Below, one piece after another: positions 36,276 to 44,877 of a stretch of DNA of 64,000 nucleotides; position 1 is the stretch's first letter, and each line of letters begins with the position of its first letter. The translations under genes and the position numbers were made by a program. The notes beneath the pieces are model-generated. The model searched no databases, was not told the origin of the DNA, and worked only from the letters and a program-made list of their open reading frames with translations. The stretch comes from Kaistella montana (GTDB lineage: Bacteria; Bacteroidota; Bacteroidia; Flavobacteriales; Weeksellaceae): the NCBI RefSeq assembly GCF_024436175.1, contig NZ_JANFQP010000001.1:1178001-1242000 (forward strand), in the 5' to 3' direction.

Positions 36276-36674
36276 TCAAATTCCTAAACTCGGAACGAGA
36301 AAATAAGTCATTACAGCACTTGCTAAAACAATAAACACCGTAATGATAATCAATAGCGATGAGTTCGTTTGATAATGATTAGCATTGATTGCCCTTTTAG
36401 TTTTTTCAAATGAAACGTAACCTAAAAAAGCAGTAATTCCTCCGAAAATAATCATTACAAGACCTATTTCCGCGGAATATGTTTTCGGTAAAGGGATAGA
36501 ATTACCACCCAAACCAGCTGAAATCTGGCGCAAAAAAACTGCGAATTTCACCACCACGAAACCAAATCCCATCAACGCGATTGCCGTACGAATCCAAGAG
36601 AGAAATGTACGTTCGTTAGCCAAATGGTCTCTTGCAAAATTCGGATTAGGCTTTGAGATTAAATGCTCTTCCAT
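36276..36674 (-). CDS. DUF202 (YidH-like) membrane protein
   Basis: The 132-residue inner-membrane protein carries the DUF202 core LANERTFLSWIRTAIALMGFGFVVVKF (about residues 18-44), preceded by PNFARDH. Three hydrophobic helices are visible (about 31-48, 69-90 and 106-128). Family members are small membrane proteins of unknown function. It has a TAAATTTG box 16 bases upstream. It lies between the tRNA operon terminator and the OstA-like gene terminator, so it is a single-gene unit. Confidence 0.9.
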   Translation of the reverse strand: MEEHLISKPNPNFARDHLANERTFLSWIRTAIALMGFGFVVVKFAVFLRQISAGLGGNSIPLPKTYSAEIGLVMIIFGGITAFLGYVSFEKTKRAINANHYQTNSSLLIIITVFIVLASAVMTYFLVPSLGI

Positions 36675-36690
36675 TATTTTAAGTTTAATA

Positions 36691-36698
36691 CAAATTTA
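36691..36698 (-). promoter_or_regulatory. -7 promoter box of the DUF202 gene
   Basis: TAAATTTG on the minus strand, 16 bases before the ATG. Confidence 0.5.
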
Positions 36699-36728
36699 TA
36701 TTTTTTATATTTATCATATCAGCATAAA

Positions 36729-36755
36729 AAAAAGCACCGAGAATCAGTGCTTTTT
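36729..36755 (-). terminator. rho-independent terminator of the fur-ostA operon
   Basis: A 9-bp stem (aaaaagcac / gtgcttttt) has a 9-base loop. The A-run on the left reads as U on the minus strand. It lies 24 bases after the OstA-like stop codon. Confidence 0.85.
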
Positions 36756-36778
36756 ATCTTGTTTTAAAGGCGAAAATA

Positions 36779-38515
36779 TTATTTCCTTACCCTTTTTGGT
36801 TTCTTGGCTTCTTCTTTTTGTTTTGCATCATTTATGGCTTTCTGTGCTGCATTATACAAAGAATCATCAGACTCGTACTTTATTTCTTCGTAGCCAGGCG
36901 AGTCGAGGAAGATGTCCTCCCACTTCCTTAGCCGGTCTTTGGTATTCCAATTGAAGTCGGGAAAGAAGCGTTTCTCCCGAGAGATTTGGCTCATCGGATA
37001 GATGTTGGTATTGGCTCCTACGTTGCAAGAGATGATCTGCACCTTATTTTCATCAAATTCAGCTTCGATGGTTCCGCAGGTTGATAGGGCTACACCAATT
37101 CTTTCGGTTTCTTTGGTTTTCTCGTTCTGATCATCGGCATAAGTAATTGCTTGGGCATTCCCGATCACTTTTGCAAGTTGAACTTTGTTTTCTTTATAAT
37201 AAACCGTCATCAGTTTTCCTTTCACTTGGTTGAACTCGTCCTTTAAATTTAAAGAATCGGCTTTGCTGATGGCGAAGGCATTTCCCACTACTTTCAGGGA
37301 ATCAATATACTCATTTTGAGTATCGAAATAGGCCTCTATTTTATCTCCTGTTATCTGTTTTTCACCACTCCACGCGATAGGTTTCCCGAAGAGATGCATG
37401 ATTCCGTCGGTTTCATTAAAACTTAAAGAATCTGCACGCACCTGAATATTGGATTTGAACATTCTCGATTTTCGATATGCACGAAGGAAACTTTTCTTTT
37501 TCAGCGGGTCGGCTGCGTCGGTCTTTTGATAAGCAAGGATCTTTTCTGCAGAGAAATACATGGAATCTTTCTCTAAAATCTTCACTGCATACGGGCGATC
37601 GGTCATCATGGCTGAATCCTTTTTCTCGAAAATCTCGCCATAACCACCTTTCATATAGCGTCTTTCTTTAGGGTCGCGCAGGGTAACATTGACTTTGGCT
37701 GTACCAAAACCAGTGATTTGATTGAAGTACATATCCTCTCCGGTAAGGATTTTACCATTATAGTGGATGCGGGAATTCTTCTTGAGATAGACCTCTTTCG
37801 AATTCATGTTATACGAACCTCTTTCGGTGTACACCATATTTGCCGGATTTTGTTTGTTGGTAATGGTAGTTGGGCCAAAGAAATCTGCGGTATTGGTGTT
37901 TTGGTTTTGTTTAATGTTGGTGCCTTCCACCGTATATTCAGGGTTTTTGATCTTCACATTACCGGTAAAATCGATCATTTTGGAGTTGAGATCGTAGGTA
38001 GCCGATTTGGTGTACATCACATTCGTAGCGTCCGAAATAGTACCTCCCGTATTGAAATAGGCTTTATTGGAAAGTCGGTCGTAGTAGAGTGTTTCGGTTT
38101 TGATGGTTTGTTTCGGGTCTGTAAGAACTACATTTTTCTTAGCAATTCCTTTCTGGGAATTACCGTCGTACTCCATTTCTCCGGCTGTAATCACCGATCC
38201 ATCGGCGTTTTGTAGTTTTACGTTGCCTATGGCTTTCACAAAATTCTGTTCTTCATAGAAAATTACTTCGTTTGCACTAAGCAAAGAACCTTGATGCTCG
38301 AATTGAACATTGCCTGAAAAGTAGGGATTTCCACTATACTTCTCAGGAGTTTTCTGAAAGAAATCTGAATGAATAAGACGCACCTTTTCCCCTTGTGGAG
38401 CGTTTTGGGCAATATTAAAATATGGATCTTTCACCAAAGGATCCTTTGGCTTGGTGGTAATCTGCGAGAAAACATTCGCACTGATTAACAGAAATAAAAC
38501 GAAAAAGTTCTTCAT
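36779..38515 (-). CDS. OstA-like protein (LptA/LptD N-terminal type)
   Basis: The 578-residue periplasmic protein has a signal peptide (ending ANVFSQ, about residue 17) and then repeated OstA/LptA-type beta-jellyroll strands. These carry recurring units such as KAIGNVKLQNADGSVITAGEMEYD, GNVKIKNPEYTVEG and ENKVQLAKVIGNAQA. By analogy with LptA/LptD it may carry lipopolysaccharide between membranes, but direct function is inferred. The C-terminus is basic and charged (QKEEAKKPKRVRK). The start codon overlaps the Fur-family stop codon by one base (TAATG), so translation is coupled to that gene. Confidence 0.88.
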   Translation of the reverse strand: MKNFFVLFLLISANVFSQITTKPKDPLVKDPYFNIAQNAPQGEKVRLIHSDFFQKTPEKYSGNPYFSGNVQFEHQGSLLSANEVIFYEEQNFVKAIGNVKLQNADGSVITAGEMEYDGNSQKGIAKKNVVLTDPKQTIKTETLYYDRLSNKAYFNTGGTISDATNVMYTKSATYDLNSKMIDFTGNVKIKNPEYTVEGTNIKQNQNTNTADFFGPTTITNKQNPANMVYTERGSYNMNSKEVYLKKNSRIHYNGKILTGEDMYFNQITGFGTAKVNVTLRDPKERRYMKGGYGEIFEKKDSAMMTDRPYAVKILEKDSMYFSAEKILAYQKTDAADPLKKKSFLRAYRKSRMFKSNIQVRADSLSFNETDGIMHLFGKPIAWSGEKQITGDKIEAYFDTQNEYIDSLKVVGNAFAISKADSLNLKDEFNQVKGKLMTVYYKENKVQLAKVIGNAQAITYADDQNEKTKETERIGVALSTCGTIEAEFDENKVQIISCNVGANTNIYPMSQISREKRFFPDFNWNTKDRLRKWEDIFLDSPGYEEIKYESDDSLYNAAQKAINDAKQKEEAKKPKRVRK

Positions 38516-38988
38516 TAATCTTTTTTGGTACCGTAGAAATAAAGTGAGTGAGAATCAATAGTTACGCCAAATGCACTTTCTATGGCTTCTTTGATTCCCT
38601 GAATTCTCGGGTCACAGAACTCGATGATTTCTTCAATTTCCTTGTCGGAATCTTTCTTATAAATCACCAAATGATCGTGTTGCTTATCGAAATACGATTT
38701 TTCGTAAGAGGACGAAGTAAGGGTTTTCTCGCCAAACTGATGTTTGCGGATAAGGCCCGCATCGAGGAAAATTTCGATGGTATTGTAAATAGTAGCTTTG
38801 GAAACATGGTATTTTTTCTGCATCATGAGTAGATACAGATCGTCCACGTTGAAGTGATGCTCCATGTTGTATATTTCTTCCAAAATGGTGTATCGTTCAG
38901 GAGTGTTTCTGAAACCTTTCTCCTGTAGATATTGTCTTAATACCTCTTTTATGGTTGTTATATTGAGTTCTTTCTGTTTAGTGTCCAT
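38515..38988 (-). CDS. Fur-family transcriptional regulator
   Basis: The 157-residue protein has the winged-helix DNA-binding domain (about 10-90) with FRNTPERYTILEEIY and the recognition helix KATIYNTIEIFLDAGLI. A dimer/metal domain follows with HDHLVIYKKDS and IEEIIEFCDPRIQ. HxHxxx and other His/Asp residues remain, but only one cysteine is present, so the CxxC structural zinc pairs are missing. Whether it is Fur, Zur or PerR cannot be told. It is coupled by a one-base overlap to the OstA-like gene. A TAAATTTG box lies 15 bases upstream. Confidence 0.92.
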   Translation of the reverse strand: MDTKQKELNITTIKEVLRQYLQEKGFRNTPERYTILEEIYNMEHHFNVDDLYLLMMQKKYHVSKATIYNTIEIFLDAGLIRKHQFGEKTLTSSSYEKSYFDKQHDHLVIYKKDSDKEIEEIIEFCDPRIQGIKEAIESAFGVTIDSHSLYFYGTKKD

Positions 38989-39003
38989 TTAAAAAATTAT
39001 GTA

Positions 39004-39011
39004 CAAATTTA
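39004..39011 (-). promoter_or_regulatory. -7 promoter box of the fur-ostA operon
   Basis: TAAATTTG on the minus strand, 15 bases before the Fur-family ATG. A Fur-type 19-bp inverted repeat was not recognised around it. Confidence 0.5.
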
Positions 39012-39056
39012 TTGATTTTATTCTAAATGAAAATTGCCACATAGTGATAAAAAAAA

Positions 39057-39076
39057 TCCCGGAACAAGATCCGGGA
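39057..39076 (-). terminator. rho-independent terminator of kup
   Basis: A 7-bp stem (tcccgga / tccggga) has a 6-base loop and an A-run on the left that reads as U on the minus strand. Confidence 0.8.
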
Positions 39077-39085
39077 AATTATATT

Positions 39086-41077
39086 CTAAGAGCGGTAATG
39101 CCTAAAGTCTACCTGCTTAATTTTGTTGGTAACAATGGTTTGATCCATTAGTGGTGCGGATTCCACTACAACATTATGCGGCGATACCCCCCAAGCTTTG
39201 AAATCGTCGCTACCGATATATTTCACAAAATTGTAGATACTGAGGGTTAATTTTTCTTTCACCGTCAATAAAGTATCGTTGATATAGGTATTATCGATGA
39301 TTACATATTTCAAATCCGGCGGAATATTGTGGCTTCGGAGTGAAGGATGGCTACTTCTGGAAGGAATACTGCCCTCCTCCATCATATCCGCTAAAACCTG
39401 ATCGAAATAATCGTTGATACGGCGGTCTATTTTAAAACCAAGAAGGAAATTGATCCTGTATATAGTTCCCGGCATGATTTCATCAATGGTATATTTAAAG
39501 GTAAAAGGATCTTCTTGATTCACAATATTCAGAATGAAATAATGATCTGCTCTTTTGGGTTGTTTACGAAGAATGGAATAGATAATCTTGGCTTCGATTT
39601 CATCTTCTCTTTTAGCCCGGCTCAGAAAAGCAAGGTTGGTAGCGTATTTAGGAATAGTTTCATCAAGTTTTAAATCTTTAATGATGGAAACATATTTCTC
39701 CAGTTTTACAAATTTGATAAATTTGGCTTTAATCAATCTTCCGTTATACCAAGCATACATGCACATCGCAATAAATCCACCAAGAACTACGGTAAGCCAA
39801 CCACCATCGAAGAATTTAATCACGTTCGCATAAAAGAAACCGAGTTCAATAAAAAGATACATGATAATGAACCCTATTGCAAAGAGTTTGTTCACACGAG
39901 TTCTGCTAAGCCAATAAAATAGTAACATCGTGGTCATAATCATCGTAATGGTAATGGTTAAACCATACGCAGCTTCCATCAGTTCTGAATGTTGGAAATA
40001 AATCACGACAATGAAACAAAGTACCATCAATCCCCAATTAATTCTCGGGATATACATTTGTCCTTTAACTCCGGAAGGGTAATCGATTTGTTGATTAGGC
40101 CAAAAGGAAATCGACATCGCTTCTGAAAACATCGTAAACGAGCCTGTAATAACGGATTGACTGGCAATAATAGCTGCAGCTGTAGCCAAAATAACCCCAG
40201 GTAAAATAGCCCAAGTCGGCATGATACCAAACATCGGGTTGATTCCCTCTGCTACTTTATGATAATTATCCAGCAACCATGCGCCTTGTCCTAAATAATT
40301 CAAAACCAGCATTGTTTTTACAAATACCCAACTCACACGTATATTTTTAATTCCACAATGCCCAAGATCTGAATAAAGAGCTTCCGCACCTGTAGTACAC
40401 AGGAAAACTGCTCCCATAATCACAATTGCACTGGGCGAATGAGTAATCAGATTATATGCATAATAAGGGTTGAATGCACGGAAGATTTCAAGATGATCGA
40501 AAATATGTAAAGACCCGAAAATCCCTAAAACCAAAAACCAAAGCACCATCACCGGTCCAAAAAATTTTCCAATAAATGCGGTACCAAATTGTTGAATGAA
40601 AAACACAATTGCCAAGATAATCAGGGTAATGGCTACCACAGGAGTATGGGGACTATAAATTTTCAGCCCTTCCACAGCCGACATTACAGTAAGAGAAGGC
40701 GTTATCACGCTATCTGCCACCAAAGTAGATGCACCAATAATCGCCACTACGTACAGCCACTTTTTCTTAAGTCTTTTCACAAGGGAATAAAGCGAAAGAA
40801 TTCCACCTTCCCCTTTGTTATCCGCCCGAAGTGCGATTACAACATATTTAATGGTAGTTTGCAAGGTCAGTGTCCAGATGATGCACGAAAGTGCGCCCTC
40901 AATGTATTCATCAAAAGGAAGATTACCACCATCTTTTCTTGCATTCACAATCGCTTTCATTACATAAAGCGGAGATGTACCAATATCTCCGAAAACAATT
41001 CCTAGGGAAACCAGCACTCCCATTGCGGTAAGTTTTTTGGTATCAAAATGATGACCACCTTCAGTTACTTCTGCCAT
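39086..41077 (-). CDS. kup: Kup-type potassium uptake transporter
   Basis: Kup is an inner-membrane K+/H+ symporter. The 663-residue protein starts with the signature GVVFGDIGTSPLYVMKAI-like segment (LGIVFGDIGTSPLYV, about 25-39), followed by about twelve transmembrane helices to about residue 455. A cytoplasmic C-terminal domain of about 200 residues has PGTIYRINFLLGFKIDRRINDYFDQVLADM. Motifs such as GGILSLYSLV and GAVFLCTTGAEALYSDLGHCG are also present. It is a one-gene unit with a TAAATTTG box 21 bases upstream. Confidence 0.96.
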   Translation of the reverse strand: MAEVTEGGHHFDTKKLTAMGVLVSLGIVFGDIGTSPLYVMKAIVNARKDGGNLPFDEYIEGALSCIIWTLTLQTTIKYVVIALRADNKGEGGILSLYSLVKRLKKKWLYVVAIIGASTLVADSVITPSLTVMSAVEGLKIYSPHTPVVAITLIILAIVFFIQQFGTAFIGKFFGPVMVLWFLVLGIFGSLHIFDHLEIFRAFNPYYAYNLITHSPSAIVIMGAVFLCTTGAEALYSDLGHCGIKNIRVSWVFVKTMLVLNYLGQGAWLLDNYHKVAEGINPMFGIMPTWAILPGVILATAAAIIASQSVITGSFTMFSEAMSISFWPNQQIDYPSGVKGQMYIPRINWGLMVLCFIVVIYFQHSELMEAAYGLTITITMIMTTMLLFYWLSRTRVNKLFAIGFIIMYLFIELGFFYANVIKFFDGGWLTVVLGGFIAMCMYAWYNGRLIKAKFIKFVKLEKYVSIIKDLKLDETIPKYATNLAFLSRAKREDEIEAKIIYSILRKQPKRADHYFILNIVNQEDPFTFKYTIDEIMPGTIYRINFLLGFKIDRRINDYFDQVLADMMEEGSIPSRSSHPSLRSHNIPPDLKYVIIDNTYINDTLLTVKEKLTLSIYNFVKYIGSDDFKAWGVSPHNVVVESAPLMDQTIVTNKIKQVDFRHYRS

Positions 41078-41098
41078 TTTTCAGTATTATTTATTTCG

Positions 41099-41106
41099 CA
41101 AATTTA
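41099..41106 (-). promoter_or_regulatory. -7 promoter box of kup
   Basis: TAAATTTG on the minus strand, 21 bases before the kup ATG. Confidence 0.5.
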
Positions 41107-41166
41107 GATTAAAAAGTAATTCAGAAATGATTTTGAGTCGTTAAATGAATATATAAACTAAAAAAA

Positions 41167-41180
41167 CTCCCTTTCGGGAG
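41167..41180 (-). terminator. hairpin terminator after pdhB
   Basis: A short GC-rich stem (ctccc / gggag) has a TTTC loop and an A-run on the left (U on the minus strand). An outer pairing (aaactaa / ttagttt) can lengthen it. It begins just after the pdhB stop. Confidence 0.7.
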
Positions 41181-41186
41181 CTTAGT

Positions 41187-42170
41187 TTATGCTTTTATGT
41201 ACATTGCTTTCTTTATTTCCTCTTTTACTTTCTCAAGTTTCGGGAACCATTCAGCAAATAATGCAGCCGAGTAAGGAGCCGGTGCATCAGGAGTAGTAAT
41301 TCTCTTAATTGGTGCATCAAGATAATCAAAAGCTTTTTGCTGTACCATATAAGTAATTTCTGAAGATACAGATCCAAAAGGCCAAGCTTCTTCCAAAATC
41401 ACCAAACGATTGGTCTTCTTCACTGAATTAATTACGGTATCAAAATCTAACGGACGCACAGTTCTAAGGTCGATTACTTCTACCGAAATACCTTCTTTCT
41501 CCATATCTTCTGCAGCTTGCATTGCCAATTTCATGATTTTACCGAAAGAAACCAAAGTTACATCTTTACCTTCTTTTTTGATATCGGCTTTCCCGATTGG
41601 GATATAATATTCTTCTTCAGGAACTTCCATTTTATCACCATACATCTGCTCAGATTCCATGAAGATTACCGGATCATTATCTTGAATTGCAGATTTCAAT
41701 AAACCTTTCGCATCATAAGGATTGGAAGGAACAATTACTTTTAAACCAGGTGTGTTGGCGAACCAACTTTCCAAAGCTTGAGAGTGCGTTGCTCCCAACT
41801 GACCTGCTGAAGCAGTAGGACCACGGAAAACGATTGGGCAATTCCATTGACCACCACTCATTTGGCGGATCTTTGCAGCATTGTTGATGATTTGATCAAT
41901 CCCAACCAATGCAAAATTGAAAGTCATATATTCTACAATCGGACGGTTACCGTTCATTGCAGATCCAACTGCAATACCGGTAAAACCCAACTCAGCAATC
42001 GGCGTATCAATCACTCTTTTAGGACCGAATTCTGCAAGCATTCCTTTTGATGCCTTGTAAGCTCCGTTATATTCAGCAACTTCCTCACCCATTAAATAGA
42101 TGGATTCGTCTTTGCGCATCTCCTCGCTCATTGCTTGTGCTATTACTTCTCTGAAAGTATATTCTGCCAT
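41187..42170 (-). CDS. pdhB: pyruvate dehydrogenase E1 component, beta subunit
   Basis: PdhB is the beta chain of the E1 component that decarboxylates pyruvate using thiamine diphosphate made by the alpha/beta tetramer. The product from the ATG at 42170 (MAEYTFREVIAQAMSEEM) has 327 residues, matching the family. The longer frame to 42236 crosses the promoter box, so it is rejected. Motifs include MGEEVAEYNGAYKASKGM, DTPIAELGFTGIAVGSAM and PVVFRGPTASAGQLGATHSQ-like (PIVFRGPT...GATHSQ). The C-terminal transketolase fold is complete. The alpha subunit is not in this window near pdhB, which is common in Bacteroidota. Confidence 0.94.
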   Translation of the reverse strand: MAEYTFREVIAQAMSEEMRKDESIYLMGEEVAEYNGAYKASKGMLAEFGPKRVIDTPIAELGFTGIAVGSAMNGNRPIVEYMTFNFALVGIDQIINNAAKIRQMSGGQWNCPIVFRGPTASAGQLGATHSQALESWFANTPGLKVIVPSNPYDAKGLLKSAIQDNDPVIFMESEQMYGDKMEVPEEEYYIPIGKADIKKEGKDVTLVSFGKIMKLAMQAAEDMEKEGISVEVIDLRTVRPLDFDTVINSVKKTNRLVILEEAWPFGSVSSEITYMVQQKAFDYLDAPIKRITTPDAPAPYSAALFAEWFPKLEKVKEEIKKAMYIKA

Positions 42171-42191
42171 AGTCTTTGAAAAATTAGAGTA

Positions 42192-42199
42192 CAAAAGTA
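42192..42199 (-). promoter_or_regulatory. -7 promoter box of pdhB
   Basis: TACTTTTG on the minus strand, 21 bases before the ATG at 42170. It lies inside the longer alternative reading frame and so supports the shorter start. Confidence 0.55.
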
Positions 42200-42240
42200 A
42201 AGTTTTTTTCGCAAATTTTCGGGCGTTCAGACACAAAAAA

Positions 42241-42262
42241 AAGCAACTCTTTCGAATTGCTT
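42241..42262 (-). terminator. hairpin terminator after the DUF2147 gene
   Basis: A 6-bp stem (aagcaa / ttgctt) with a 10-base loop and an A-run on the left, 20 bases after the stop. Confidence 0.65.
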
Positions 42263-42282
42263 ATCAAAAACTAAATTTCTTG

Positions 42283-42702
42283 TTATTTAACAGCTTGCCA
42301 AGTTTGGCTTCTTCCGATGAGTGAGAATCCTATATATCCTCTTACATTCAGTTTGTCGCCTTCTCTGGAGATGTTGCATTTGTAAGTTTTTCCGGTTTTA
42401 GGATCAGTGATGGTTCCGCCAGTGAATTCATTTCCTTCTTTTTTCATTCCTCTTACGATTTCCATTCCTAAAAGTGGTTTGTTTTTTCTATCGTCTTTAC
42501 AATCTACACAAGTTGCATGAGCCGGTTTTATTAGAAGTTGCAAGATTTTTCCGTAATACTTCCCGTCAGATTTTTTGTAAATTTCTACAATGGATTTTGC
42601 CTTACCAGTTTCATCATCGATGGTTTTCCATTTACCTTCGATTTGTGCGTAAGAAAGCGTTGCGAAAAATAAGGCAACGAAAGCGAAAATTATTTTTTTC
42701 AT
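42283..42702 (-). CDS. DUF2147 family secreted protein
   Basis: A 139-residue secreted protein with a signal peptide (MKKIIFAFVALFFATLSYAQ) and the DUF2147 beta-barrel fold (lipocalin-like). Family features are IEGKWKTIDDETGKAKSIVEIYK near the start, the CVDCKDD motif (a Cys pair probably forming a disulfide or metal site), GMEIVRGMKK and the C-terminal GRSQTWQAVK (family GRTQTWxRV). The ligand and function are unknown. It is a single-gene unit between pdhB and the sulfatase gene. Confidence 0.88.
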   Translation of the reverse strand: MKKIIFAFVALFFATLSYAQIEGKWKTIDDETGKAKSIVEIYKKSDGKYYGKILQLLIKPAHATCVDCKDDRKNKPLLGMEIVRGMKKEGNEFTGGTITDPKTGKTYKCNISREGDKLNVRGYIGFSLIGRSQTWQAVK

Positions 42703-42840
42703 TTTATAAATTATTTTAATTATTTAGTTTGATAAATGTAATTAAAAAAAGTTAAACACCAAATTTTTAATTATTCGCAACATACTAAAGAATAAATTTT
42801 TCCTGAAATTTCAACCACTAAACACCAATGAACCCAATGA

Positions 42841-44763
42841 TTAATTAAGTTTGCGGTTGATCACCCGATCCATATAATCTTGATACCAAGCTTTACTTTT
42901 TTGTTCACCAAATGTAATTTCAGGCGTTTTCACCTTTCCAAGAAGGTTATTTTCATAACCTAAATCTTTAATATCATAAATTCCGGTGAAGTCTTTTCCG
43001 TCAAACAAATAAATATAATTCCCAATCATAAATTGCTCTACTCCACTGGAATTTACGATTAAATAATCTTCTTTTTTCTCAGAAACTAAACTTCTCCCCC
43101 AACTTCTGATTTTTTTGTTATAGCCCATCAAGTCGGCTAAAGTTGGGTAAATATCCATTTGCTGCGCAGGTTCAGTAATTTCACCTTTCAATTGGTATTT
43201 CGGATTGGGCGAATAAAACAAAATCGGAATCGCAAAACGGTTCATCGCTTTTTCATATTCTGGATAAGCTATTTGGTTGGTGTGATCGGCTACCACAACG
43301 AAAATGGTATTTTGATACCAAGGCATTTTTTTAGCCGTTTCGAAGAATTTTTTCAATGCAAAATCGGTGTAACCAATTGGTTCATGGATTTCCAGCGGAC
43401 CTTTTTTGAACTTCCCTTTGTATTTTTCCGGAATTTTAAAAGGATGATGCGAAGAGACGGAAAACATCGTTGCCATGAAAGGAGATTTTTTGGTATTTAA
43501 TGTTTTCGCAAAATATTGGAAAAATGGCTCATCCCAAATTCCCCACATTCCGTCGAAATCAGCGTCGTTATTATATTCCGTTTTCCCATAATAATGTTTG
43601 AAACCCAAAATATTCCCAAAACCTAGAAATCCCATCGAACCATTCGGTGCTCCGTGAAAAAAGGAAGTATCGTAACCCATTTCATTGGAAACCGAAACAA
43701 TCGACTGAATTTTCTGGTTGGAATATGGCGAACTTGTGAACGCATCTTTCAAACTCGGAATTCCTGCCAAAACCGAACTCATCCCGTGAATGGATTGTCT
43801 GCCGTTCGCAAAAGCATTGGTCGCAATCAAACTATGAGTCGCCAAACTATCGAAAAACGGCGTGTAGGAAACGAAATCCTTGATTTTTGTGCTTTTATTA
43901 AATGCTCCAGAATATTCTTTCCCAAAACTTTCAATAATGAAGATCACCACATTGGGTTTAGGCTCTATATTTTCGCGTGGATAAATTTTATAAGGTTTAA
44001 TATTTACCTCAATGAATTTCTCGTTGACGAAATGAACTTCCTTAAAATTATTCGTGTTCATCGTCCTGAAAAACGAAAAAACACTATTTAAAACCACATT
44101 TGCTTGCAACGGATTTTTCACATGTCGATTGGCATCTACCAAATTAATCGGTCTTGTAGAATGTTTAAAATCACCACGAATCCCGCCTACAACAAGCGCC
44201 GCAACAATGCATAAATTCAAAACTGAGAAAACAAAATACTTCCATTTTATTACCGGTTTTTGTTCTTGAACTTTCACTTTTTTATAAAGAAAAATCCAGA
44301 AAATCATCAAAATAATGAACCATAAGATTACAAATGGATGTTCCAAGACCGAAACCATGAAGACCTTTCCGATATTATCCTCATGTTTTGCCACATTCAA
44401 AGCTGCCGTGGTAAGCCTAGCCTGCGAAAATCGGTAATAAATAAAATCGCCGAAATTCATTCCATACGCGATTCCGTTGGTAATAAAATAAAGATAAAAC
44501 AGAAATTTCTGGTAATATTTTTTCGTGTTAATGACCAGCGGTAGCAAACTGAGCAAAATAAAAAGCGAATTCACATACAAAATCGCTGTGGTATCGAACG
44601 CTGTTCCGTGATAAGAAATACTGAAATAATCCGATAAGGAATCAATCGGAATAAGTTCCCGATTAAAAAACCAAAAGAGAAAGCGCGCAATCTGATAAAA
44701 GAAAAACGCCAAAAACAATCTATAAAAAAGAGCAAAAACCTCTTGTAATCTTATATCTTTCAT
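42841..44763 (-). CDS. LTA synthase family sulfatase-type membrane protein
   Basis: This is an inner-membrane protein of the LTA-synthase/phosphoglycerol-transferase type, likely transferring a phosphate-linked group onto an envelope glycolipid or glycan. The 640-residue product has about five N-terminal transmembrane helices (residues 1-200) and a periplasmic alkaline-phosphatase-like domain. The domain has VVIFIIESFGKEY (metal-binding Glu), a nucleophile region NGRQSIHGMSS, and FVVVADHTNQ (Asp-His ligands). The usual Gram-positive LTA target does not fit a flavobacterium, so the substrate is unknown. It is divergent from pssA, with a TAACTTTG box upstream. Confidence 0.87.
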   Translation of the reverse strand: MKDIRLQEVFALFYRLFLAFFFYQIARFLFWFFNRELIPIDSLSDYFSISYHGTAFDTTAILYVNSLFILLSLLPLVINTKKYYQKFLFYLYFITNGIAYGMNFGDFIYYRFSQARLTTAALNVAKHEDNIGKVFMVSVLEHPFVILWFIILMIFWIFLYKKVKVQEQKPVIKWKYFVFSVLNLCIVAALVVGGIRGDFKHSTRPINLVDANRHVKNPLQANVVLNSVFSFFRTMNTNNFKEVHFVNEKFIEVNIKPYKIYPRENIEPKPNVVIFIIESFGKEYSGAFNKSTKIKDFVSYTPFFDSLATHSLIATNAFANGRQSIHGMSSVLAGIPSLKDAFTSSPYSNQKIQSIVSVSNEMGYDTSFFHGAPNGSMGFLGFGNILGFKHYYGKTEYNNDADFDGMWGIWDEPFFQYFAKTLNTKKSPFMATMFSVSSHHPFKIPEKYKGKFKKGPLEIHEPIGYTDFALKKFFETAKKMPWYQNTIFVVVADHTNQIAYPEYEKAMNRFAIPILFYSPNPKYQLKGEITEPAQQMDIYPTLADLMGYNKKIRSWGRSLVSEKKEDYLIVNSSGVEQFMIGNYIYLFDGKDFTGIYDIKDLGYENNLLGKVKTPEITFGEQKSKAWYQDYMDRVINRKLN

Positions 44764-44786
44764 CCAAAAATTCTAAAAAAACTGTG

Positions 44787-44794
44787 CAAAGTTA
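44787..44794 (-). promoter_or_regulatory. -7 promoter box of the LTA-synthase-like gene
   Basis: TAACTTTG on the minus strand, 23 bases before the ATG. It is divergent from the pssA box at 44865. Confidence 0.5.
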
Positions 44795-44864
44795 CATTAA
44801 ATTCACTTTTCGTTAATAAATAGTTTTTTAAAGAAAATGAGCTCATAAATTTTAAGAAAAACCC

Positions 44865-44872
44865 TATTTTTG
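44865..44872 (+). promoter_or_regulatory. -7 promoter box of pssA, beside the start codon
   Basis: TATTTTTG on the plus strand ends 5 bases before the ATG at 44878. This predicts a leaderless or nearly leaderless message. Confidence 0.55.
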
Positions 44873-44877
44873 CTCCT

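Noticed and set aside
42171-42236. 22-residue N-terminal extension of PdhB
   Set aside because: The -7 box at 42192-42199 lies inside it, and the family N-terminus begins at MAEYTF.
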